Of a stretch of 64,000 nt of DNA, positions 1-8,237 are shown one piece after another. The translations under genes and the position numbers were made by a program. A model generated the notes under the pieces. That model saw nothing but the letters and a program-made list of their open reading frames with translations. It was not told the origin of the DNA and searched no databases. Position 1 is the stretch's first letter; the number at the start of each line of letters is the position of its first letter. Source of the DNA: Bacteroidota bacterium (GTDB lineage Bacteria; Bacteroidota; Ignavibacteria; Kryptoniales; JAKASW01); the NCBI GenBank assembly GCA_023480735.1, contig JAMCXB010000043.1:76750-140749 (forward strand), read 5' to 3'.

Positions 1-724
1 CCACACTTTCTATAAGGGAAAACCTTCCGCTGAAATCCAACGCATCAGAAGACCTCTTTATTTGAATGCAGTCCGCCGTGTCAGCTTCTCCCCCCGCGAG
101 AGCAACTCTGCTGAACGTCGATACCTTTCGAGCGAGCAGCGACCAATACTCAACCGGCCAGCGTTTCGTGAAATGATTTGCGCCCGGACAAAGAAAAACA
201 GCCTGCCCGCTCCCTGCGCCGGTGATTCTCCAGAGATTATCTGTTTTCTCTTGAACATCTCTGGGAACAAAAATCTCGGGCCTTGGGACTTCTGAGACCG
301 ATGGGTCGTAAGTCTGGGCATACTTGAGGGCGACCGATCTGATGTTTGAATATAGATTGACCTTGGTCTTCACCAGGATCGCCCGTTTGAAGATATCCTT
401 ATTGACGACTCGTACTTCTTTTGCCGTATTCTTTCTGATATAGACGCTTCGGAAATTGTTATGCAAATCGAGCGTAATCTCGAAATGTTGTGCGAGAAGT
501 GTCCTCCTGAGATTCTCCAGCCGGTGTATATCCGCGTGGTCCTGAACTAAATGGACGAAGTTGACGTTAGGATTACATCTAATGAGGTCGGCGTATTGTG
601 ACTTTACGACAAAATGGATTTCGGAATTAGGTTCAGTTTCCTTCATCAACTTCAAGAGCGGAGAAGTCAGAAGCACATCGCCCGCCGAGCTTAACCTTAT
701 GAGGAGCTTTTTTGAACTTGACAT
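1..724 (-). CDS. glycosyltransferase family 9 (ADP-heptose:LPS heptosyltransferase-like), C-terminus truncated by window edge
   Basis: Hand translation of the reverse strand from ATG at 724 is open to position 1: MSSSKKLLIRLSSAGDVLLTSPLLKLMKETEPNSEIHFVVKSQYADLI...DLHNNFRSVYIRKNTAKEVR...LCPGANHFTKRWPVEYWSLLARKV...VALAGGEAD; GT9 signatures (R-x-S-x-GDVLL.TSPLL, DLHNN.RS, PGA..KRWP..Y). Not in the supplied ORF track. Confidence 0.9.
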   Translation of the reverse strand, partial: MSSSKKLLIRLSSAGDVLLTSPLLKLMKETEPNSEIHFVVKSQYADLIRCNPNVNFVHLVQDHADIHRLENLRRTLLAQHFEITLDLHNNFRSVYIRKNTAKEVRVVNKDIFKRAILVKTKVNLYSNIRSVALKYAQTYDPSVSEVPRPEIFVPRDVQEKTDNLWRITGAGSGQAVFLCPGANHFTKRWPVEYWSLLARKVSTFSRVALAGGEADTADCIQIKRSSDALDFSGRFSLIESV

Positions 725-994
725 TGTTAGAAAATATGAATTTGAATGAGTAGTTTCAATTGTGAATTCCAATTCAATGCATAGGAAGTGAACGGAACTC
801 ATAAGGCCTAAGCGAGTGACTGTCTTGAATCTCAAATAATTACCGCTGAACATTTCTTGCAGCGCCGTCAATTTATACTCGAATGGCGTACAGTTGTTGG
901 TTAAACGGTCGAGGCGAAGAGGTAGGCGATGAAGAAGCTGGTTTGCATTTTGGCAAAGGTAAAAATAAATTCACAGCAGAGGTAAGAGAGAATT

Positions 995-2503
995 ATGAAG
1001 CAGCTGCCGCGTACCACTGATGGACTGAAAAAGAGCGGTTACAGAGTCCTTCCTGTAAAAGAAGAGATAAGGAAGAATCTGATTGCCAAACTCAACAGGG
1101 GAGAGACTTTATTTCCGGGGATAATCGGATATGATAAGACAGTAATTCCGTCGATAGTCAACGCATTACTTGCCAAACATGACATGATATTGCTGGGATT
1201 GAGGGGCCAGGCAAAGACTCGAATCGCCAGGAGTCTGGTAGGCCTACTGGACGAACAAATTCCGATTATAAAGGGATGTGAAATCGACGACAATCCATAC
1301 AGCCCGGTTTGCAAGCGTTGCGTTGATCTCGTGAAGGAACGGGGAGACGAGGTGGAATTAGACTGGCTGTCACGCGAACAGCGCTACGGAGAAAAGCTGG
1401 CGACGCCGGACGTTACGATCGCCGATTTGATCGGCGATATCGATCCGATAAAGGCGGCGGTTCAGAAGCTTCACTACTCGCACGAGGGAGCGATTCACTT
1501 CGGGATAATTCCCCGGACAAATCGCGGCATATTTACGATTAATGAGCTTCCGGATTTGCAGCCGAGGATTCAGGTGGGACTTTTCAATATAATGGAAGAG
1601 AAAGATATTCAGATACGCGGATTCAATGTAAGAATTCCTCTGGACATCATGATGGTTTTCACTGCTAACCCTGAGGATTACACGAACCGCGGGAATATCA
1701 TTACGCCACTGAAGGACAGGATCGATTCCCAAATTCTGACCCATTATCCGCGTACTCTGGAAGAAGCGATGAAGATAACAGAACAGGAAGCCTGGCTGGC
1801 CAGAGACGGCGGGAGAGAAGTTGTAATGCCGGCATATCTGAAGGAAATAATCGAAGGGATAGCATTCCAGGCCCGTGGTAGCGAATTCGTCGACCAAAAG
1901 AGCGGGGTGAGCGTTCGTATGACCATCTCCGTCATGGAGAATCTGATAAGCAGCGCCGAGCGCCGCGCGATTATCAATAACGAAAAGGTTATCGTGCCTC
2001 GGATCTGCGACCTCCAGCAGGTGCTTCCCGGCATGACCGGAAAACTCGAACTTGTTTTCGAGGGTGAACAAGAGGGATCTGTGAAGGTCAGCCGGGCGCT
2101 GATCGGCAAAGCCGTCAGGGAGACTTTCAAGAAGTACTTTCCTGATCCGCTGCAAAAACGAATACGAAACTCGCAGGGCGAAGAGCCGAAGAGGCGTGAT
2201 GACGAGTATACGCCGATCATCTCGTGGTTCGAATCTGGAAACAAGATTGAAGTTGCCGACGACATGCCGTTCGATGAATACTTCTCGGAGTTGAACAAAG
2301 TAACAAATCTAAGAGAAGTTGCCAGGCGGCATATGAAGGTTGATGATTCCAGGAAATACGAATTGGCTACTTCAATGGAATTCGTCCTTGACGGGCTGCA
2401 CCAGTTCTCCCGGATAGCGAAGGACGATACAGATAACGTAGTCGCTTATAAAGATTTAGTCGGAAGCATCTTCCCGCCTAAAGGAAGATACGAGGAGGAT
2501 TGA
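995..2503 (+). CDS. magnesium chelatase subunit I-like AAA+ ATPase (MoxR/ChlI type)
   Basis: GLRGQAKTRIARSL Walker A-like, GIFTINELPDLQPRIQVGLFNIMEEKDIQIRGF and FTANPEDYTNRGNIITPLKDRI, typical of the ChlI-like AAA family. Confidence 0.85.
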   Translation: MKQLPRTTDGLKKSGYRVLPVKEEIRKNLIAKLNRGETLFPGIIGYDKTVIPSIVNALLAKHDMILLGLRGQAKTRIARSLVGLLDEQIPIIKGCEIDDNPYSPVCKRCVDLVKERGDEVELDWLSREQRYGEKLATPDVTIADLIGDIDPIKAAVQKLHYSHEGAIHFGIIPRTNRGIFTINELPDLQPRIQVGLFNIMEEKDIQIRGFNVRIPLDIMMVFTANPEDYTNRGNIITPLKDRIDSQILTHYPRTLEEAMKITEQEAWLARDGGREVVMPAYLKEIIEGIAFQARGSEFVDQKSGVSVRMTISVMENLISSAERRAIINNEKVIVPRICDLQQVLPGMTGKLELVFEGEQEGSVKVSRALIGKAVRETFKKYFPDPLQKRIRNSQGEEPKRRDDEYTPIISWFESGNKIEVADDMPFDEYFSELNKVTNLREVARRHMKVDDSRKYELATSMEFVLDGLHQFSRIAKDDTDNVVAYKDLVGSIFPPKGRYEED

Positions 2504-3171
2504 GTTTGGTAATCGAGAAATTCGAAGACGGTCCCATCTGGACCATCGGTTATCTGGTTTACGATGAGGAATCGAAGGAAACGATGGTTATCGATGTTCC
2601 TATGTGGTCGTCGGAGAAGATATACAGGCGGATTAGACATCTCGGTCTTCGAACGAAGTACATCGTGGCAACGCACGGACACTGGGACCACATAGGCGAG
2701 ATGGAAAAGCTGGCGGATTTAACGGGCGCGGAAGTCTGTGCCCACCTGGGAGATGAGTGGTTGATGCGTGACCCGAACGGAACGCCGATCCCTCCGCCCG
2801 AACAGGTCGAACCTGTCGGCGTAGGAAATTTCCTTGAAGAAAGAGTTAAACTTCAGATTGGGAAGACAGGGTTCAGCGTAATTCATACACCAGGACATTC
2901 AGTCGGCTCAATTTGTCTTTACGCAGACGGCGAAAATGTGATTTTCACCGGCGACACGCTGTTTGCAGGTTCGATCGGACGGACTGATCTCCCTACCGGA
3001 TCGATCGAAGAAATATCGAGAAGCATTTCGGAGAAGATAATGTCCCTCCCTGATGACGTGAGAGTGTTCCCGGGACACGGTCCGGAAAGCACGTTAAAAA
3101 AGGAAAGAGCCGAGAATCAATTTGTTCAGATGATATTTGCGGAGAAAGAGAGCAAGAGTACGACGAGGTGA
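2500..3171 (+). CDS. metallo-beta-lactamase-fold hydrolase (glyoxalase II-like)
   Basis: THGHWDHIG (HxHxDH), HTPGHSVGSICLY, FTGDTLFAGSIGRTDLP, FPGHGPEST; TTG start overlapping upstream stop. Confidence 0.9.
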   Translation: MSLVIEKFEDGPIWTIGYLVYDEESKETMVIDVPMWSSEKIYRRIRHLGLRTKYIVATHGHWDHIGEMEKLADLTGAEVCAHLGDEWLMRDPNGTPIPPPEQVEPVGVGNFLEERVKLQIGKTGFSVIHTPGHSVGSICLYADGENVIFTGDTLFAGSIGRTDLPTGSIEEISRSISEKIMSLPDDVRVFPGHGPESTLKKERAENQFVQMIFAEKESKSTTR

Positions 3172-4281
3172 ATGATGAGATTCAGGTATTCGAGATGGAC
3201 AGAGAATTCTATGACGGACGAACAGCGGCTTCAGAACATGATTTCGCTGTTCAGCTACCTCCTCCTTCAGACAAGCGGCGATACCGAGGAGGCTCTCGAC
3301 TGGATACGGCAGCTAGGCCAGGAATATGAGCTGTTCGATGAGGACATGAGTCTCGAGGATTTCATTGACAAGTTGAAGGAACTCGGTTACGTCGAGGACG
3401 CAAAAGACGTCGTCATCATTACTTCAAAAGGAGTGCAGCGTATCAGGGAAGACGCGCTGAGAGAAGTGTTTTCTAATCTAAAGAAGAGCCCCGAGGGGTC
3501 GCACGAGTCACCGCACATGGGCCAGGGGGTGGACCGGCTGAGCGAGACCAAGAAGTACACTTTCGGAGATTTGCCGACCAATATTGACCTGACTTCGACG
3601 ATCACAAACGCGCTGAAGCACGATAGTATAGAGAATTTCCGGCTCGAGGAAGACGATATTGAGATCTACGAGACAGAGCATCTGACAAACTGTGCGACGG
3701 TTGTACTTCTGGACATCAGCCATTCCATGATTTTGTACGGCGAGGATAGAATTACGCCAGCAAAGCAGGTCTCACTGGCTCTTGCGGAATTGATCCGCAC
3801 AAAGTTTCCGAAGGATCATCTAAACATAGTCGTATTTGGCGACGATGCGAAAGAGATAACTCTTGCAGAGCTGCCGTTCGTGACAGTCGGGCCATATCAC
3901 ACGAACACTCTTGCCGCATTGCGTTTGGCTAGAAGTATTCTACGAAGGAAAGGGAACGTAAACCGGCAGATATTCATGGTCACCGACGGGAAACCTTCCG
4001 CGATATTCGAAGAGTCCGGAAAACTCTACCGTAATTCGTTCGGCCTCGACCCAAGGATAGTAAACAAAACTCTTGACGAAGCCGTCGCATGCCGGAGAGA
4101 AAAGGTCGTTATAAGCACCTTTATGGTTGCAAAGGACCCGTACCTAATCAACTTCGTAGAGGAACTCACCCGCGCGAACAAGGGGAGGGCTTACTACTCG
4201 TCCCTGAACAAGCTTGGCGAATATATCTTCGTGGACTATATCCGAAACAGAAGGAAGAAGTTCAACAGCATACTGCCTTAG
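3172..4281 (+). CDS. VWA domain-containing protein (partner of the ChlI-like AAA)
   Basis: MIDAS motif LLDISHSM (DxSxS), conserved T ([12 protein letters not shown]) and VTDGKPSA; directly downstream of the AAA and MBL genes. Confidence 0.85.
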   Translation: MMRFRYSRWTENSMTDEQRLQNMISLFSYLLLQTSGDTEEALDWIRQLGQEYELFDEDMSLEDFIDKLKELGYVEDAKDVVIITSKGVQRIREDALREVFSNLKKSPEGSHESPHMGQGVDRLSETKKYTFGDLPTNIDLTSTITNALKHDSIENFRLEEDDIEIYETEHLTNCATVVLLDISHSMILYGEDRITPAKQVSLALAELIRTKFPKDHLNIVVFGDDAKEITLAELPFVTVGPYHTNTLAALRLARSILRRKGNVNRQIFMVTDGKPSAIFEESGKLYRNSFGLDPRIVNKTLDEAVACRREKVVISTFMVAKDPYLINFVEELTRANKGRAYYSSLNKLGEYIFVDYIRNRRKKFNSILP

Positions 4282-4696
4282 GAAGTGATCCGTCGATCAG
4301 GGGACGTAGACCTGACGGTGCGCCCCTTTATCTCCACAGGAATGCAGTCATTCGCTTTATGGTTTTCTTAAACCCATTTGCAAACGGGGAGTTGCATCAT
4401 CGATTAATCTTTCATCCTATTTCGACCCAGCGAGTCCAGACCCGCGGCCTGAAGGTGTCTGTACAAAATTCTTGACTCTAAGAATTCCGTGGACTACACT
4501 TTTCGTCACAGTCAGAATAGTGTCTGTCGGATTCTAGAGGGAGATCGATACATGAAGACGGAGCTCACAAAATCACAAATCTAGCGTTATCAACAGGATG
4601 GTTTTGTACTCAATCCGTTGATTTGCTCGAAAATGATGTAGGCACGTGTTTAGGGGAGTCTGTGATTGGTTGCACAATGAAGAAGGTTAAACTTGT

Positions 4697-4770
4697 CGGG
4701 GCGGTGGGATTCGAACCCACGACCTCCTGGTCCCGAACCAGGCGCTCTAACCGGGCTGAGCCACGCCCCG
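4697..4770 (-). tRNA. tRNA-Pro (anticodon CGG)
   Basis: Reverse complement CGGGGCGTGGCTCAGCCCGGTTAGAGCGCCTGGTTCGGGACCAGGAGGTCGTGGGTTCGAATCCCACCGCCCCG folds as a cloverleaf: 7-bp acceptor CGGGGCG/CGCCCCG, anticodon loop TTCGGGA, T-arm GTGGG-TTCGAAT-CCCAC; CCA not encoded. Confidence 0.96.
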
Positions 4771-4876
4771 AATTCCGGACTAATATAACGCCCAAGTCCC
4801 TCAACAAAAAGTGAAAATTCTTGAACATTATGAGAAGTCATTTTGATTTTTGAATTCTTAGTATCCATATTCTTCT

Positions 4877-5131
4877 ATGTTCATCAAGATCAAGGTCCAT
4901 CCGAATTCAAAGAAGGACGTAGTGGTGCGAAAGGGGAGCGATAGTTTCGAAGTTTTTGTCAGGGCTAAGCCCACTGAGGGAAAGGCGAACGAGGCGACTT
5001 TGGATTCACTGAGTGAGTTTCTGAAAGTCCCACGGTCGAGATTGCGGCTGATCAGGGGCGCAACTGCGCGAAACAAGCTCGTCGAATTGTCTGATTGCCG
5101 CGGCGACCTTCTTAGTATGAAGAAGGGATGA
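4877..5131 (+). CDS. DUF167/YggU family protein
   Basis: MFIKIKVHPNSKKDVVV...VFVRAKPTEGKANEATLDSLSEFLKVPRSRLRLIRGATARNKLVEL, characteristic of DUF167. Confidence 0.9.
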   Translation: MFIKIKVHPNSKKDVVVRKGSDSFEVFVRAKPTEGKANEATLDSLSEFLKVPRSRLRLIRGATARNKLVELSDCRGDLLSMKKG

Positions 5132-5196
5132 TAAAGTCTATCGCTTTCAAGGAAGGCCTGATTTTAAATAATCTGATAATAAGGCTAAATTAAAAG

Positions 5197-5445
5197 GTGA
5201 AAGAAATAGCGGCGCGGGCCATATCCTACATCTTCATGCCGACCACCTTTGCCATGGTCGCATTTCTTCTCCTGGCTTTCGGCCCGCAAGTACTTTTTGC
5301 ATTTCCAATCATTGGGGTTGTGGCTTGGGCTAGGATTGAACTTAAGGCGCATCCGACGGCGCAAGTAATCGCAGGTTCCGCGCTCGGAATTGTACTGACT
5401 GCAGCTCAGGCAGAAGCTTTTCTTAAATTTGCAGGGGGATACTAG
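5197..5445 (+). CDS. small membrane protein with PAP2 phosphatase-like C-terminal motif
   Basis: GTG start; two hydrophobic segments; GVVAWARIELKAHPTAQVIAGSALGIVLT resembles the last conserved motif of membrane PAP2 proteins. Confidence 0.6.
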   Translation: MKEIAARAISYIFMPTTFAMVAFLLLAFGPQVLFAFPIIGVVAWARIELKAHPTAQVIAGSALGIVLTAAQAEAFLKFAGGY

Positions 5446-7169
5446 TGGATAAGAAACAGATTATCGGAGCGCTGGAGGAGATATCTTCTCTGCTGGAACT
5501 GAAGGGAGAAGACAAGTTCAAGGTAACTGCATATTCCAGAGCCGCACGGTCAATCAGCCGGTCCACTCTGGACGTCGTGGATCTTATTGAGAAGGGCGAA
5601 GCGAAGAAAATTCCCGGAGTTGGCGATGCGCTCTCGAAGAAACTTACGGAGCTGGTAGAAACCGGCAGACTCGGCTACCTGGAAGATCTCAGGAATTCAT
5701 TTCCGGCGGGACTCCTCGGCTTATTCGAAATACGAGGACTCGGTCCGAACAAAGTGCGGTCGCTTTACGAACAGCTCGATGTGAAATCTGTCTCCGAGCT
5801 GGAGTATGCATGCAATGAGAACAGGCTTTCCTCGCTAAAGGGGTTCGGAAAGAAGACGCAGGATAAGGTGCTTGCTGAAATAAGGAGAGTAAAGGCAAAC
5901 AGCGAATATCGTTTGCTGAATGTAATCCACGAGACTTCATTGCGTATTTCGCAGACGCTTGAAAAGCTGACGGGCGTAGAACGTTATCAATTTACGGGAA
6001 GTTACAGACGGAGACGCGAGACAATTCGAGACATCGATTGTGTAATCAACTTCAGGTCCGGCGAACGTGACAAACTTTTCGCTTCACTTCAGAGAATGAA
6101 GGGGGTGAAGGAGGTTAAGGATGTTCAGGATGACCTGGTATCCGTGATTTGGGAAAACGGCGTTCCGGTCGAATTCATTATAGTTAACAAGGCGGAGTAC
6201 CCATTTGCCGTTCTACATTCGACGGGAAGCAAAGATTTCTTCGGCAGGCTGAAAGAATACGCCTCATCTCGCGGATACAGTCTCGGGATGCGAGAGCTAA
6301 AGAAAGGAAGGGACAAGATCCGCTTTGAATCCGAAGAAGAAATTTTTGGTGAAATAGGACTTCAATTTGTTCCGCCGGAACTTCGTGACGATGAAGATGC
6401 GGTGACAGCGGCGTCAAAAGGAGAGATACCCGAGCTCGTAAAGGTGGAGGACATTCTTGGTCTCTTTCACATTCATACGAATTGGAGTGATGGGGCCGAC
6501 TCACTCGAAGCCATGATTGCCGGGGCTCGGAATTTGGGCCTTCGTTATCTGGGATTGAGCGATCATAGCAAGGCCGCCTTCTACGCCAACGGTCTGGATG
6601 AAAAGCGTTTAAAGGAGCAAGCCGGCGCAGTCGAGAAATTTAACAGTGAGCATGAAGACTTTCTGGTCTTCAAAGGGAGCGAAGTTGATATTCTGGCCGA
6701 CGGTAAGTTAGACTTCAGTGACACTGCGCTAAAGAAACTTGATTTTTCCGTGGGGTCCGTTCATAGCAAGCTGAACATGAAGAAAGAGGAAGCGACAAAA
6801 CGGCTGGTGAGCGCTCTGAAGAATCCGTATTTGACGTTCCTCGGTCACATGACCGGTAGGTTGCTGCTCGGCAGAGATGGTTACGAAGTCGATATAGACG
6901 AAGTTATCAAGACGGCCGCTCGCAACAGAAAAGTTATTGAGATAAACGCTAATCCTCACCGTCTCGACATTGACTGGCGGCACTTGAAGAAAGCAAAGGC
7001 AGCGGGAGTAAAATTCTCGATTAATCCGGATGCCCATTCCGTCGCGGGATTAGCTGATTTCATTTACGGGGTATTCATTGCCAGGAAGGGATGGCTGACG
7101 AAGGAAGATCTGTTGAATACTATGAGCGCGGACCAAGTGAAGAAATTTCTGGATGATGCCAAAAGTTAA
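5445..7169 (+). CDS. polX: DNA polymerase/3'-5' exonuclease PolX
   Basis: Helix-hairpin-helix motifs (KKIPGVGDALSKKL, FEIRGLGPNKVRSLYEQL), polX nucleotidyltransferase TGSYRRRRETIRDIDCVI, C-terminal PHP domain (HIHTNWSDG, LGLSDHS, GSEVDIL, NPDAHS). Confidence 0.96.
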   Translation: MDKKQIIGALEEISSLLELKGEDKFKVTAYSRAARSISRSTLDVVDLIEKGEAKKIPGVGDALSKKLTELVETGRLGYLEDLRNSFPAGLLGLFEIRGLGPNKVRSLYEQLDVKSVSELEYACNENRLSSLKGFGKKTQDKVLAEIRRVKANSEYRLLNVIHETSLRISQTLEKLTGVERYQFTGSYRRRRETIRDIDCVINFRSGERDKLFASLQRMKGVKEVKDVQDDLVSVIWENGVPVEFIIVNKAEYPFAVLHSTGSKDFFGRLKEYASSRGYSLGMRELKKGRDKIRFESEEEIFGEIGLQFVPPELRDDEDAVTAASKGEIPELVKVEDILGLFHIHTNWSDGADSLEAMIAGARNLGLRYLGLSDHSKAAFYANGLDEKRLKEQAGAVEKFNSEHEDFLVFKGSEVDILADGKLDFSDTALKKLDFSVGSVHSKLNMKKEEATKRLVSALKNPYLTFLGHMTGRLLLGRDGYEVDIDEVIKTAARNRKVIEINANPHRLDIDWRHLKKAKAAGVKFSINPDAHSVAGLADFIYGVFIARKGWLTKEDLLNTMSADQVKKFLDDAKS

Positions 7170-7443
7170 ATTTGTGCCTTTAAGTAAAGAGGTCGAAATA
7201 AAAAAGGGAGAGACGCTCTTCAAAGCCGCCCGTGTTAACGGAGTCCCGATAGGAAGTTCATGCCGGGGAGATTGTATTTGCGGCTGGTGCAAAGTGGAAG
7301 TACTGGATGGGATGGACAATCTTTCGCAGCCGTCGGAATGTGAGAAGAAACTCATGTCGAGAGGAAATTACGGACTGAATGAGCGGGTGGCATGCACAAC
7401 AATGGTGTTCGGAGACGTGAGCATTACAACGGGGTACTGGTAG
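7153..7443 (+). CDS. [2Fe-2S] ferredoxin (adrenodoxin/plant type)
   Basis: VEIKKGETLFKAARVNGVPIGSSCRGDCICGWCKVEV...ERVACTT; cysteine-rich cluster-binding loop plus distal Cys. Confidence 0.9.
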   Translation: MMPKVKFVPLSKEVEIKKGETLFKAARVNGVPIGSSCRGDCICGWCKVEVLDGMDNLSQPSECEKKLMSRGNYGLNERVACTTMVFGDVSITTGYW

Positions 7444-7694
7444 TGCAGGTCTTTATTTGTAAAGGCTTCTCCGGGGAAATCTTGAGAATGGAAATCGATG
7501 CGGAAAGTACCGTGGAAGACCAAAAGGCAAAGTTAGCCTCCAAAATGTTTGGCTGGAGTGACGGAGACGGCTCCTACGGGCTAATCAATGTAACCAAAAG
7601 GTTTGAATATTCGCCGGACGACATCATTAAGGAAAACACATCGGAGAACGATGTTCTCCTGATAATAAATTCAAACAACTCTTCACGGTGTTAA
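7443..7694 (+). CDS. small ubiquitin-like beta-grasp fold protein (no C-terminal diglycine)
   Basis: From GTG at 7443 (overlapping TAG of ferredoxin): VQVFICKGFSGEILRMEIDAESTVEDQKAKLASKMFGWSDGDGSYGLINVTKRFEYSPDDIIKENTSENDVLLIINSNNSSRC; aligns by eye with ubiquitin [30 protein letters not shown]...LSDYNIQKESTLHLVL. Confidence 0.7.
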   Translation: MQVFICKGFSGEILRMEIDAESTVEDQKAKLASKMFGWSDGDGSYGLINVTKRFEYSPDDIIKENTSENDVLLIINSNNSSRC

Positions 7695-7697
7695 GAT

Positions 7698-8078
7698 ATG
7701 AGATACATTAGGCACATCTTTATTTGTACTAACAAAAGAAAAGAGGACGATCCCAAGGGCTCCTGCGCGCAGAAAGGGAGCGAAGAGATTCGCGATATCT
7801 TCAAGAAAGAGCTGCATGCGCGCGGTTTGAAGACAAAAGTGCGCGCAAACAAATCAGGTTGTCTGGACGTTTGTGAACATGGGCCGAATGTCGTCATCTA
7901 TCCGGAGGGAGTCTGGTATAGTCACGTGACGAAAGATGACGTGGTCGAAATCATAGAGAAACACATTATCGGCGGCAAAGTGATTGAGCGGCTGCTGTTG
8001 AACGACCCGAGGTACAAGCCCGATAAAATGGCCTATCCTCCGATGAAAACGCAGGAAGTCAAACCTTCTGTCGGCTGA
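7698..8078 (+). CDS. thioredoxin-like [2Fe-2S] ferredoxin
   Basis: HIFICTNKRKEDDPKGSCAQKGSEEIRDIFKKEL...ANKSGCLDVCEHGPNVVIYPEGVWYSHVTKDDVVEIIEKHI, Shethna/NuoE-like Trx-fold ferredoxin cysteines. Confidence 0.92.
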   Translation: MRYIRHIFICTNKRKEDDPKGSCAQKGSEEIRDIFKKELHARGLKTKVRANKSGCLDVCEHGPNVVIYPEGVWYSHVTKDDVVEIIEKHIIGGKVIERLLLNDPRYKPDKMAYPPMKTQEVKPSVG

Positions 8079-8237
8079 AGAACTCAAATCGGCTGTTGTT
8101 CCTTACCCCCCAGCCGTGGGGAGATCGTCTGGCTTGCAGCGAATATCGCTCCTTCCTAAGTTTAAGAAACAGGTTGCTACCGGATATAACCTCCTCAGAA
8201 AGCCTGACGATTGTGCAACTAAGAAACGGGGGAAGTT

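Noticed and set aside
1370-2155. 261-aa minus-strand ORF
   Set aside because: Entirely antisense to the well-supported ChlI-like AAA gene; no recognisable motif.
995-4281. Chlorophyll/bacteriochlorophyll magnesium chelatase
   Set aside because: Only I- and VWA-like subunits are present with an MBL protein; no H subunit or tetrapyrrole genes nearby.
4610-4868. Three overlapping small ORFs
   Set aside because: They span tRNA-Pro; the GAVGFEPTT/GSNPTAPT-type peptides are classic translated-tRNA artefacts.
7153-8078. Possibility that the Ubl belongs to a bacterial ubiquitin-conjugation (E1/E2/JAB, Bil/CBASS-like) system
   Set aside because: No E1-, E2- or JAB-like protein within the window and no C-terminal Gly-Gly; conjugation is not supported.
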